Shown here one piece after another: positions 38,037-48,237 of a DNA stretch of 64,000 bases (position 1 is the stretch's first letter; every line of letters begins with the position of its first letter). Source of the stretch: Acanthochromis polyacanthus (Eukaryota; Chordata; Actinopteri; Pomacentridae); assembly GCF_021347895.1 (NCBI RefSeq), contig NC_067122.1:32649215-32713214 (forward strand). The letters are read 5' to 3'. The notes under the pieces are model-generated. The model had not been told where the DNA came from. It made no database searches and was given only the letters and a program-made list of their open reading frames with translations. The position numbers were made by a program, and so were the translations under genes.

Positions 38037-41000
38037 GGACCGAAGACATTCCGGTTCGACCCATACTCCAAAGGCAGTACATTACAGGGTAGGTCTGTGG
38101 GTTTTGGCAAGGGGGTTGGTCCGGATCAGGCAGGTGGGGCGAGTAGGCCTAGAGAGGAAAATGTTGACTTGGATAAAGTTAAGCCCTCTGGTAAGGGTCT
38201 CGTATGTTTCTTCTGTGGTCAGGAAGGACACAAAAAACCTGATTGCCCTGCCAGGAAAGCTAAATCTGCCTATTTTTGTACTGTGCCTCGACCGGGAAGG
38301 GAGGAGGTTCGGGGAAATGACAAACAGCAGTTAACGGAGGTTAAAGTTAATGGGGAGCCAGCATTGGCTTTACTTGACACTAGGAGTGTGCAAACGCTAG
38401 TCAATCCCGCCATTTTGAAAAGTCAGGGCCATTTTGTTGGACCAGGCTTGGATATTTCCTGTGTCCACGGGGATCATCGCACTTACCCCACTGCTATAGT
38501 GTATGTTGAAGTGGCAGGTCAAACATATTTGCTAACAGTTGGGGTGGTGAAAAATCTCGCTCATCAGGTGATTTTAGGCCAGGATATTCCTGTATTGTCC
38601 GAGCTAGTCCAGTCTGTTAAACCTGTCTGTGTGGTGACCAGATCCCAAAGCAAAGGGCAGTCAAAGGCTGGTTTAGACATACAAAGGGGAGATGTTAATC
38701 CCCAGGAAATCCAAAGTTCTCCCCCTGTTGATCCAAATCCATTGAGTTACCTACCATTTTTTGGATCTAATGTCCCTCAGATGGGCTCCTTTAAACCTCG
38801 AAAAAGTAGACGCCAGAAAAGACGGGAAAAAATGGAAGGTACTGCAAAAATGCTAATGAAATGTATTCCAAATCCAGGGGACTCTGATATTGACATGCCT
38901 CTAAATTTTCTACAGCTCCAGAGTCAGGATGAGTCATTGCAGGAGGCCTTCGGCCAGGCAAAGCAGGAGGCTGGTGAGGCGGCCCCTAGGGAGGGTTACG
39001 TCCTGAGGGAGGGGTTGCTGTACCACCAGTCTGGGAAATCACAAGCAGAGAGGCTAGTGGTCCCCACCCAGTTACGTGAGCAGGTGCTAAAGCTGGGTCA
39101 TAGCATTCCATGGGCGGGTCATCTGGGCTCCAAAAAGACTTTTGACCGGATTGCCAGTAAATTTTTTTGGCCTGGTCTCCAGTCCGCAGTAAAGAACTTT
39201 TGTCAGTCATGTCCTGTTTGTCAGCTCTTTGCTAATAAGAATGTCCCTAAATATCCACTTCAGCCACTTCCCATTATTGATGTTCCTTTCAGTAGGATAG
39301 CCATGGATATAGTGGGGCCTCTAGAAAGGTCACAGTCAGGGAACCGGTTTATTCTCACTATTTGTGACTATGCTACTCGCTACCCTGAGGCATTCCCCTT
39401 AAGGGATATTACAGCTAAGCAGATAGCCTACGCTCTTCTTCAGCTCTTCTCTAGAGTAGGATTTCCTTTTGAGATCTTAACAGATCAGGGTACAAACTTT
39501 CTGTCCAACACTCTAAAGCAGGTGTACAGGCTGTTGGGTATTAAGAGTATCCGGACCACGCCTTACCACCCACAGACTGATGGACTTTGTGAGCGGTATA
39601 ACAGGACCCTAAAAAGCATGTTGAAGAAGGTTGTTTCCATCAGTGGCAAAGACTGGGATAAATGGTTACCTTATCTTCTTTTCGCTTACCGTGAAGTTCC
39701 ACAGGCGTCCACAGGGTTCTCGCCGTTCGAACTCCTCTATGGTCGTCAGGTCCGGGGGCCTCTGGATGTCCTGCAGGAGTCCTGGATTGGGAAACCAGAG
39801 GGGACAGCAACTAACATCCTCACCTATGTCCTTAAAATGCGTGACAAGATGGAACAGTCGACACAGCTGGTGAGGAGAGAGATGGCGAAAGTACAGCAGA
39901 ACCAGAAAACCTGGTACGATCGCGCTGCAAGACAGAGGTCCTTCAAACCAGGTCAGCAAGTTCTGTTATTGTTACCTACCTCTGAAAATAAGCTACTGGC
40001 AAAATGGAAGGGTCCATATACAGTGCTGAGAAAGCAGAGTGACACTGTCTACGAAATAGACATGCCTGAGCGGAGGAACAAAAAACAGACTTTTCACATT
40101 AATTTATTGAAAGAGTGGAAGACTCGAGATCCCCCCCCTAGCCCACAGTTTTATGTTCGGGCTGTGCCGGAGGAAGATGAGGAGGGTGAGTTTACTCCAG
40201 CAAAGCCTTCAGCCACACAAATTGACTTGTCCCATCTCCCTCCTATACAGCAGCAGGAGCTGGAAGCCATCATCTCCCCTGACCTCTTTAAGGAGAAGCC
40301 AGGGACCACAGATCTGGTGTACCATGACATTCAGCTGACAGACAGCACCCCCATCAGGCAGAGGATGTACCGCATCCCGGAGAGGATGGTGCCAGTTCTA
40401 TTAGAGGAGATTGAGACCATGCTTGAACTGGGAGTGATAGAGCCATCCACCAGTGAGTGGAGCAATCCTGTTGTACTGGTCATCAAGAAGGACGGGAGCA
40501 TTCGCTTTTGCATCGACTTCAGGAGGGTAAATGCACAGTCAAAATTTGATGCCTTTCCTTTGCCCAGGTTAGATGATCTGATAGAGCGGGTTGGCCAGTC
40601 CCAGTTCATCAGTACCCTGGACTTGTGTAAGGGGTACTGGCAAGTGCCTCTCGCGGATGCTGCCAAGCCCCTCACCGCCTTCAGGACCCCCCATGGACTG
40701 TGGCAGTTCACAAAGATGCCTTTTGGCCTCCATGGGGCTCCTGCGACGTTTCAAAGACTGATGAACCAGGTGTTGGCAGGTATGGAGTCATTTTCTGGAG
40801 CATACCTTGATGATGTTATCATTTTCAGCAACTCATGGCAGGAACACCTGGGGCATCTAAAAGCCGTTCTTGGCCGAATCAAGCAAGCTGGCCTGACGAT
40901 AAACCCAAAGAAATGTTCTTTGGCCAGGCGGGAGCTGCAATACCTGGGGCATGTCCTGGGCAATGGGGTGATCCGGCCAGTCAAGGACAAGGTGGAGGCG

Positions 41001-41669
41001 GTGCAAGCGGCTGAGAGACCAACCACCAGGAAGCAGGTCCGCTCCTTCCTGGGCTTGGTGGGCTGGTATCGTCGGTTCATCCGGAACTTCTCAGCCCGGG
41101 CAGCCCCTCTTTCTGACCTTACTAGTGCCAGCAAGACCAAGTGGACCTGGGGAGAGGAGCAGGAGAAGGCGTTCCAGGATCTCAAGGAGGCCCTGTGTCA
41201 CAAGCCGGTTCTCCAGAGTCCAAACTTCAGTCTACCGTTCACTGTCCAGACTGACGCATCTCACAGAGGAATTGGAGGAGTGCTTCTGCAAGGCGAGGGG
41301 GAGGACAAGCAACCGGTGGCTTTTGTGAGCAGGAAGCTATTCCCACGAGAGACCCGCTACTCCACAGTGGAGCTGGAGTGTTTGGCCATCAAGTGGGTGA
41401 TCGATTCCTTCAAGTACTATCTCCTGGGAAGGGAGTTCACCTTGGAAACGGACCACAGGGCGCTCCAGTGGCTGGAGTCGATGAAAGACACAAACAGTCG
41501 CATCACTAGATGGTTCCTGTCACTCCAACCATACAGGTTCAACATCTGCTACATTCCAGGGAGACAGAACTCTGTAGCGGATTTTCTGTCCCGGAGAGAA
41601 GAGGGCCAGCCTTCCGAAGGGGGAGGAAATGTGAGGGATTGTAAATCTTCCCTCACTGATCAGGTGTGA
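38037..41669 (+). CDS. pol: Pol of the Gmr1-type element: zinc knuckle, protease, integrase, RT, RNase H
   Basis: Open from the codon after the gag TGA, in the same frame; the first ATG is at 38097. Numbered from that ATG (1190 aa): CCHC knuckle C37-C40-H45-C50; protease motif LLDTRS at 92-97, where the family has DTG; HHCC zinc site H335/H342/C372/C375; integrase D404, D463 and E499 (35 residues between the last two); GPY/F-like KWKGPY near 637-641. Reverse transcriptase follows with YLDD at 903-906, then RNase H with D1053, E1092, D1119 and D1162. The domain order PR-IN-RT-RH defines Gmr1-type elements. The last about 40 bases run into the 3' LTR. The DTG-to-DTR change should abolish protease, so this copy is probably not autonomous despite its youth. 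Confidence 0.95.
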   Translation, partial: GPKTFRFDPYSKGSTLQGRSVGFGKGVGPDQAGGASRPREENVDLDKVKPSGKGLVCFFCGQEGHKKPDCPARKAKSAYFCTVPRPGREEVRGNDKQQLTEVKVNGEPALALLDTRSVQTLVNPAILKSQGHFVGPGLDISCVHGDHRTYPTAIVYVEVAGQTYLLTVGVVKNLAHQVILGQDIPVLSELVQSVKPVCVVTRSQSKGQSKAGLDIQRGDVNPQEIQSSPPVDPNPLSYLPFFGSNVPQMGSFKPRKSRRQKRREKMEGTAKMLMKCIPNPGDSDIDMPLNFLQLQSQDESLQEAFGQAKQEAGEAAPREGYVLREGLLYHQSGKSQAERLVVPTQLREQVLKLGHSIPWAGHLGSKKTFDRIASKFFWPGLQSAVKNFCQSCPVCQLFANKNVPKYPLQPLPIIDVPFSRIAMDIVGPLERSQSGNRFILTICDYATRYPEAFPLRDITAKQIAYALLQLFSRVGFPFEILTDQGTNFLSNTLKQVYRLLGIKSIRTTPYHPQTDGLCERYNRTLKSMLKKVVSISGKDWDKWLPYLLFAYREVPQASTGFSPFELLYGRQVRGPLDVLQESWIGKPEGTATNILTYVLKMRDKMEQSTQLVRREMAKVQQNQKTWYDRAARQRSFKPGQQVLLLLPTSENKLLAKWKGPYTVLRKQSDTVYEIDMPERRNKKQTFHINLLKEWKTRDPPPSPQFYVRAVPEEDEEGEFTPAKPSATQIDLSHLPPIQQQELEAIISPDLFKEKPGTTDLVYHDIQLTDSTPIRQRMYRIPERMVPVLLEEIETMLELGVIEPSTSEWSNPVVLVIKKDGSIRFCIDFRRVNAQSKFDAFPLPRLDDLIERVGQSQFISTLDLCKGYWQVPLADAAKPLTAFRTPHGLWQFTKMPFGLHGAPATFQRLMNQVLAGMESFSGAYLDDVIIFSNSWQEHLGHLKAVLGRIKQAGLTINPKKCSLARRELQYLGHVLGNGVIRPVKDKVEAVQAAERPTTRKQVRSFLGLVGWYRRFIRNFSARAAPLSDLTSASKTKWTWGEEQEKAFQDLKEALCHKPVLQSPNFSLPFTVQTDASHRGIGGVLLQGEGEDKQPVAFVSRKLFPRETRYSTVELECLAIKWVIDSFKYYLLGREFTLETDHRALQWLESMKDTNSRITRWFLSLQPYRFNICYIPGRQNSVADFLSRREEGQPSEGGGNVRDCKSSLTDQV
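41617..41629 (+). other. Polypurine tract
   Basis: GAAGGGGGAGGAAA-type purine run immediately before the 3' LTR. It would prime plus-strand DNA synthesis. Confidence 0.85.
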
Positions 41670-42179
41670 TTGGCTGGGTTACTCCATGGAGGCGTGCCCA
41701 TGTGAGTGCAGTCCAGGTGCTGTTCATCTCCCCTGATTGGACTGAGCCAAGTGGTCTCATGGGAGGGGAGGTTGGGCTGGGGAAAATGTATTGTAGTGGG
41801 TAATTAATGTAACTTAAAGGGGTAGTTTTTAGTGTACATATGAGTTTGGAAACTGTAATGTGTTTTGTTAATAATAAATAGGCATATTTTGTATATAAAT
41901 TGTAATATATTGTAAGTAATTCTGCTGCACTGCTCCTTGAATTCTACCTGTCAATGGGGCATAGTGGTTTAAGCTCACCTATATATTGGGTGTGAGGGGA
42001 TTTTGAGGTGGGCCTGTTCTGTGTGCTGGGGAAATGCTGTCGGACTGCTTCGTGATGTGCTGGTGAATAAACATGAAGATCTGCATCCTCTGCAAGTTTC
42101 ACCTTATTCTTTTCCACCATCTCAGCTGCAATAGCCATCCCGGGCAAGTAAGAGCCTCTTTTACCACCTGAATCTTACA
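41630..42179 (+). repeat. 3' LTR of the Gmr1-type element
   Basis: 550 bases, nearly identical to the 5' LTR. It carries the extra 11 bases ATGTGCTGGTG immediately before AATAAAC. Confidence 0.95.
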
Positions 42180-42239
42180 CCACCACAGCAAATAAAGACA
42201 TGATACACATTTCATTTGCTCTTCTTTATTTCCTACAAA

Positions 42240-42560
42240 TAAAAGATAGTTCAGTTCATGTTCCAGTAGTTAACATAATTCACCTGTGACCATCACCACC
42301 TCTAACTTGTGCTCCAGTGTTTCAATTTCCAGGTCTGCCCTCCTAATCTGTTTTTTGGATTTTTCTCAGCAAATGCAGTTTGTAAATCTGTTTTACTGAT
42401 AACTGGGAATACATAGAGGACATTAAATTATACAGTTGCACATGAATTCCACAGAATGAAGCTCTGGTGTTTCCTGAACATCCATCTCACTGTGTCAGTC
42501 TGTGCAGTTGAGGAACCATCCTGCTGCTGTCCAGCCATGCTCTGTTAAAAAGGATGAGAA
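42240..42560 (-). pseudogene. Harbinger Myb-like partner gene, C-terminal remnant
   Basis: On the minus strand, partly shifted frames read QLSVKQIYKLHLLRKI and then ADLEIETLEHKLEVVM. This is a Leu/Glu-rich coiled-coil-like end, as in the Myb/SANT-type second protein of PIF/Harbinger elements, which is encoded convergently to the transposase. A stop and at least one frameshift are present. Assignment rests on position and general resemblance. Confidence 0.4.
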
Positions 42561-42726
42561 TGTGCAATACTTCAGTGTAGGCTAAATGTCACACTCTATA
42601 TTCCACCCAAAATGTGAATGAGAAGAGAACTATCAGTAACATAGCTCTTTATGCCTTTCTGGATCCCCCTCTGTAAAGGCAGCAGACACAGTTTCATCCT
42701 CTTCATCCTAGATCAGTGACATGTTT

Positions 42727-43065
42727 CATCCATCCATCCTCTACACACCGCTTTATCCTCACTAGGGTCATGGGGGGTGCTGGAGTCTATCCCAGCTGAC
42801 TCGGGTGAAGGCAGGGGACACCCTGGACAGGTCACCAGTCTGTCACAGGGCTACATATACAGACACACAATCATATTCACACCTACGGGCAATTTAGAGT
42901 AATCAATTAACCTCAGCATATTTTTGGACTGTGGGAGGAAGCCGGAGTACCCAGAGAAAACCCACGCATGGACAGGGAGAACATGCAAACTCCATGCAGA
43001 AAGATCCCAGACCGGGATTTGAACCAGGGATCTTCTTGCTTCTAGCTCCTGCCACGTTCCCCCTG
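42727..43065 (-). repeat. tRNA-related short repeat inside the Harbinger element
   Basis: Minus-strand copy of the SINE-like repeat. It has an intact-looking B-box region (CTGGTTCAAATCCCGGTC), the GCATGTTCTCCCTGTCCATG and AGTCAGCTGGGATAGACTCC-like blocks, and a GGATGGATG tail at 42727. Confidence 0.8.
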
Positions 43066-43535
43066 CGGGATTTCACCTAAATGAAATAACTTAATATTCT
43101 ACCATTCAGACAGTTTTTTCCTGTAATATTATTACAATTACAAAGGACTACATTTAAACTTACACATTGATCCGGGCAGCAGTGTTCTCCAAGCCGTCTC
43201 TCTCTCTCTTTTGCAGCTGCAGCGGTGTTGCACTTCAAACTGTTCAAACGTGTTCAAACTCTCCATATGAGCGCGTTAAAAATTTCCAGTTCAAAAACGC
43301 AAACTTTCGCTTCCCCGTTTCCATGGTGACTCGTTGAATCGGGGCTCCATTGATGCTGTCTTTTCAGAGTTGTGGTGCACGCGCTTAACTCCGAGTGAAA
43401 CGACTCCGAGTTGATTAAACCAACTCAAATCAGCCGTTGTGAAACCAAAAACTCAGAGTTTCCTATCTCAGAGTAGATCAACTCAGAGCTGAGGATTAAA
43501 CTCAGTTTGTTAAACCTGCTTCGTGAAACAGGCCC

Positions 43536-44620
43536 CTGTACATAAAAGCATCAGCACAGAAACTGAAGCTGCACTAAAACATCATATTAAACTTAAAAAT
43601 AACGTTAAAAAAGCACATTTAATTGCACCCTTCTCAGTTCCCTAATTTCTGGCACACCAGTAAAACTGATGTGCACTCCAGTCCAGTAGGTGGAGGTAAT
43701 GAACCTAAAATCTGTTTACCTGCCACGATGAAGATGTGTAGGACACACTGAGTGATGTCAGCTTTGGTGAACAGTGAAGAAAGACGAGACCGCATTGAGC
43801 TTGTTGGGCAGAAAGCTATCTTTTAAAAAACTTCCCGATGGCAGCTTGGATAAAAGCGTGATTGTGTGCTAATTGTGAAACAAAGATTTATCTGATCATC
43901 AGCTTAACACAAAACAGCACCTGAGCTAACGTTAGCTCAGATGTTAGTCCTGGTAGCCAGCCCACCATAGACCACTTTTCAAGAGTTTACAAAAAGTCTT
44001 AAAATGTTGAATATAATCGCTATAACTGCACATTGAGTTTTTAGTGATCTGTGAATGTAGACGGCAGATGAAAAATAAATAAAACAAACATTTTGGTTGT
44101 TTAAGTTCATGTATATGTCTATTCATCGATTCAGTTAACCTCAATGTGTCAGATTTGCTATTTGACAAAAATGTGATTTATCATCATTAGTTAATCATCA
44201 ATTAGTCATCTTTTTTTTTAAAATTGCGTCCCACCACTACACAAAACACAGGCGCTATAAATAATCTCTTAGAATATAAACGTAGCACTAAGACTAAAGA
44301 ACTTACAAAGCAGACTATTCTACTTAACTGGCAAGCAGGGGAGAGGGAGAGTGGTCACGGATCTGTAAATGGAAGAGGAAGTGTGGCGTGGGATTTTCAT
44401 CCCGGAATACTGACAGGAGGTCCAGAGTCGTGGTGAAGGGCTGAGACGAGGTCAGGTGGATGGCGTCCGCGTTGAATTGTCCAGAGTGAGGGGAAATCCA
44501 AATGGAAATTTTGCCTGAGCTGACTGTTATCTTAACACTGTCCAACACTGAATGGTTAGCAGAGAGCGCTGCACACATTCCCATGCTGCATTTAAATACA
44601 CATTCACATCGATGCACACA

Positions 44621-44672
<52 letters not shown>

Positions 44673-45249
44673 CTATAACAGCAGTGATTTAGAGGAGCAG
44701 ACAAAAAAGGAGGAAATCAGTCTCCTTGGCATCTAATTCTCCTCTCAGAGTATTACACAGATTAGTATATCTTTCATATGAACAAAGGCCTGTCTTCCAG
44801 GCTGCAGCTTCACTTTCCTTTACTGAGGACAACAGCATCCTAGCCCAAATATCATTCACCACCAAAACTTCTCAGTCTCTTTTACTGACTGAATTTCTGG
44901 ATACAAAGCAGAAAGATGACAAATGACCGACAAGAAAATTTTAAACTGAAAAATGTATTTTCTGGAAAAAGTCAAGGCAATTAGTTGGATTTTTAAGCTT
45001 CAGAACAGGAAGCAGAGCGATTTGTATGAATTCAAGGAGGAATAGAAGGAGAATTTTAAGTGTTTTAGAGAAATGGAGTAAAGGATCAGAAAAAGAACAG
45101 GAGGTTAAGCGGGTTGGCCTGTCCCTGTTGAGACCAAACTGCTTACAACGTTACAAAATTTTGGCCCAAACTACAGTGATTGCTAATGTCTGACAGGGCA
45201 TTATAAATTAGACACAGTAAAACACTGATCCTGTGAGAATATATCTCCC
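43536..45249. other. Noncoding sequence
   Basis: No gene supported. A fragment near 43670-43760 (CCAGTAGGTGGAGGTAATG) resembles another common fish repeat. The remainder is unique-looking. Confidence 0.35.
44617..44672. repeat. (ACGC)n then (AC)n microsatellite
   Basis: About ten ACGC tetramers followed by AC dinucleotides. A CpG-bearing variant of the CA class. Confidence 0.95.
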
Positions 45250-45251
45250 TA

Positions 45252-46182
45252 CACTACCGTTCAAAAGTTGAGGGTCACTCAGAAATGTCTTTATTGTTAA
45301 AGAAAAGCTTTTTTTTTCAATGAAGATAACATCAAATGAGTGATAAATCCAGTGTAGACATAGTTAATGTGGTAAATGACTATTGTAGCTGATTTTTAAT
45401 GGAATACCTCCATAGGGGTACAGAGGAACATTTCCAGCAACCATAACTCCTGTGTTCTAATGCTACATTGTGTTAGCTAATGGTGTTGAAAGGCTCATTG
45501 ATGATTAGAAAACCCTTGTGCAGTTATGTTAGCACATGGATAAAAGTTTTCATGGAAAACATGAAAATGCTAGCCTAGCCACGCTACACCCATGTTTCTG
45601 ACGGCACAAGGGTCTAGGGAAGCTCGACAGGGAGGGAGGCGGGCTAAAAGGTTGTCTATCAAATCTCTCTGCAGCAATTGAGTAGGTATACAACCAATCA
45701 ACGCATCGAATAGGCTGACGTAGTTCCTCGATTGTGGCTAAGTCCCATTAGCTTCCCAACCAGCGGAGCCGCGGAGCCAACTGGTGTATTAAGGATTTGC
45801 CATATCCCGTCGGCATAAGTCCAAATACGTCTTTCTTCTCAATGAAACACTTCAGTGCCGTCCTTTGTTTATCTTTCAAGTTGAATTTTAGCTTCAAATC
45901 TTTAAGGGCTGTGGCCAAAGCCGAGTGGAAAGATAACTGTTTATTGTGCGCCGGTTGTTTCTGTCAGAATCGTCGCGCCTCTGTCGTCACTTCGTTACGC
46001 CCGCCTTCTGACTCTACACTTCATGGTGATTGGTCCGGCCAGTTTTAGGAGAATCCAGCCTCGAGCCTTATGGAGGGTAACTAGACCCTCCCTGGCAGAG
46101 AATTAAATTCGTTGCCGTGGGTTGTCTAGCGCGGCTAGGCTATGAAAATGCATGAGTGACCCAACACTTTTGAGCAATAGTG
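45252..46182. mobile_element. Tc1-type MITE, copy 2, split by a nested insertion
   Basis: Starts CACTACCGTTCAAAAG after TA (45250-45251) and ends CACTTTTGAGCAATAGTG before TA (46183-46184). Without the 572-base insertion and its duplicated 9-mer, the element is about 350 bases and matches the copies at 9159 and 54568 in inverse orientation. Confidence 0.85.
45571..46142. mobile_element. Nonautonomous DNA transposon with 9-bp target duplication, nested in a MITE
   Basis: The ends TAGCCTAGCC-A-CGCTA and its inverse TAGC-GCGGCTAGGCTA are inverted. The flanking nonamer TGAAAATGC is identical at 45562-45570 and 46143-46151 and occurs once in intact MITE sequence. The 572-base interior is GC-richer than its surroundings. 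It contains one plus-strand frame (45797-46048) without a recognisable domain. A 9-base duplication suggests a Mutator-like enzyme, though this is not decisive. Confidence 0.88.
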
Positions 46183-46543
46183 TATATGTGTTTGATGCAA
46201 GAACAAAATATAATATCATTATGCATTTCCTGCATTGCCTGGTTTGGTGACAGCCGTCTTTTGGAGGCATCCCTTTTTGAAATCTAGATGTGACCTTATT
46301 TCCACTGAAATTGTGTTCACCTCGTTTGCATCCCAAGATCAAAGTGTTTTTAATCAAACATTTGCAAGCTAAATGACATTTATGTGACCAGGCAGACTTC
46401 AAGTATGAGTACTAGCTAGGCGTGGCAGAGTACATTTGCAAACACATAGCCCAACACTGAATACACGTGTGTTCACTTGGACTTTTATCCAGAAAAAGAA
46501 TTTGCTAGATATTATTGCATGACAAGTATGTATGCAGTCATCT

Positions 46544-46851
46544 CAGCCCGGTCTCACGGGGATTCGTGAAACTGTCACGTCAGTTTTTGTTTCGGTTTTG
46601 TGCGCACCAACACGATGTCGTCATGTTTTTCGTGCCGCTCACCACGAGCGTGGCTGCGGCGGCCACAAACGCCGATGGACAGCTTAGATCGTCATGAATC
46701 CGCCGGTATAAACCACTTTCAGATGTGATTACCACAGCGGGTTTCGCTCGTGGTGAGCGGCACGAAAAACATGACGACATCGTGTTGGTGCGCATGAAAC
46801 CGAAACAAAAACTGACGTGACAGTTTCACGAATCCCCGTGAGACCGTGTTG
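46544..46851. mobile_element. Long-TIR nonautonomous element, copy A (short form), 7-bp target duplication
   Basis: Begins CAGCCCGGTCTCACGGGG and ends CCCCGTGAGACCGTGTTG. The inverted arms extend about 110 bases on each side (through CATGTTTTTCGTGCCGCTCACC). The flanks have GTCATCT at 46537-46543 and 46852-46858. The 308-base form lacks the internal segment present in copies B and C. Confidence 0.93.
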
Positions 46852-46858
46852 GTCATCT

Positions 46859-48230
46859 ATGTCACACATTGACAGTTATCCATTTACATGACAACAGAAG
46901 ATGCATTTAATAATAAATGGACATTAAGTCAAAAAGTTAAAGCTTGAACTTGAAGGATTTGCCTCTGTTCAGTTTGGTTTCTGCAGACCGGACTGCATTA
47001 TTAGCATTGCAAACTGACTTCCTAAAATTGCAGAGAAATGGACCTCAACAATTATTATTTTTGTCACATTAATATTGGTAGACACACAGAATTTGACCAT
47101 AGACAGAGTCCTGATCATTACTATAAACAGTCAGCGATGCCAGTGCATTGAGAGAACCTCTAGCAACAGACATGAGCGATAACATTCTCTTTCCAGTCCT
47201 TCCAGGATTTCGCGAACATTTTTTGAGATTGTTGCGGCCAAAATTGCCTGAATTCGCAGCAGCTTTTCTAAAAAATTGTGATGTAAGCTGCAATATTTTA
47301 AGCTTATTTGTTGCAATGAATTTGCGAGAGACAGTGACAATTGCCAAAAAGATGCATTTTTTTCAGCTTTTAGAACATGTTATAATTAACAATATTTATT
47401 CTGAAATTAATTATTTTGCGTTCCAACCCATTTATACAAAAGCTGGCACACGACGGTGGGACATTAGCAGCAGCCAGATACTGGTCTAATATGACGTGGT
47501 TGGTAGATTTGTGGCACAAAATGATAATTCACGATAGAATGAATCATATTTGGACATATCTGTCAGTGGCCTAAAAAGTTTGTTTCACTTCCTGGCACAC
47601 ACGTGTTCACACACACACATTTTCACGGTTTGTCACGTCAGTTAACAAGAACAGCACTGAGAGAGCGCAGTCCTCCACCAAGACTGTTCATTACCTGACC
47701 TTGCGCTGAACACAGGTGTGTGTTCTGCATGTGTACATGCCTAATCGTGTGACCTAAATATGTAGCGGGTGACGGGAATTGATGGGACTCAGAAACACCC
47801 CCACAATTTAATAAACTGTTCCTTGTATCATTTCCGGTACGTCCACAGTGGTAGATTTGTTGTAGGATCACAATCATGTGATCGTCAGCAGGTTACTGAG
47901 GTAGTTCACTTGTTGCCATGGTTACCGTGCCGCTATCAGACCGTGCCTAACCCTACCTCAATGGGAAATCCTTATCAAATCCGTGGATCCAAACTTGAAG
48001 CCGTATCACTGCTGAAGTCTAATCATTTGGTCCTTGTGTCATTTCTGACCGACCCTGAAAATTTCATCCATATTCCTTAGTCTGTTTCTGAGTAATGTTG
48101 CTAACAGAGGAAGGATTCACGTACACCGATCGTCACATAACTCCGCCGTGTTCTTAGGGGAAATAATTAATCTAATTTACCTTCATTCTTTCAGAGCTCT
48201 AACAGATCTGAATGAAACAGCTTCCATCAT
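46859..48230. other. Mostly repetitive noncoding sequence
   Basis: 47195-47345 (CTTCCAGGATTTCGCGAAC...) resembles the inverse of 49080-49230 (CAAATTCCTGGAGG at the outer edge). These may be the two ends of one larger decayed DNA element enclosing this region and copy B. No transposase frame is visible. Confidence 0.35.
47641..47960 (+). repeat. Dispersed repeat, inverse copy at 55975-56420
   Basis: Shares several blocks with the reverse complement of 55975-56420: GAGAGCGCAGT, GTGACCTAAAT.TGTAGC, GGGAATTGATG, AACTGTTCCTTGTATCATTTCC, GTAGGATCACAATCATGTGATC and TCAGCAGG. No coding content; family unknown. Confidence 0.7.
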
Positions 48231-48237
48231 GGTGATT

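Larger units (their letters stand above)
36606..42179 (+). mobile_element. Gmr1-type Ty3/Gypsy LTR retrotransposon
   Basis: A 5574-base element with LTRs at both ends (TGTGAG...CTTACA), a tRNA-Leu-type primer site, gag, pol and a polypurine tract. The 5-base target duplication is CCACC (36601-36605 and 42180-42184). In pol the integrase precedes reverse transcriptase and RNase H. That order is the hallmark of the Gmr1 group first described from Atlantic cod, and is opposite to normal Gypsy. The element is inserted in a Harbinger pseudogene. Confidence 0.96.
35396..43535 (+). mobile_element. PIF/Harbinger transposon, interrupted by a Gypsy element and a short repeat
   Basis: HARBI1-type coding sequence starts at about 35410 and runs to the Gypsy insertion at 36605. 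After the Gypsy element the Harbinger sequence resumes at 42185 with a minus-strand Myb-like gene remnant. It ends at 43535 in CTTCGTGAAACAGGCCC, whose inverse GGGCCTGTTTCACGAAG is a Harbinger-like terminus. The opposite terminus is missing; the element is fused to a Tc1 fragment at 35393-35413. Confidence 0.75.

Noticed and set aside
39631..41328. Antisense and alternative-frame ORFs across the Gypsy pol
   Set aside because: Shadows of the 1190-codon pol frame, with no domains of their own.
36606..42179. Endogenous retrovirus with envelope
   Set aside because: There is no envelope frame between RNase H and the 3' LTR; pol runs into the polypurine tract and LTR. It is an LTR retrotransposon.
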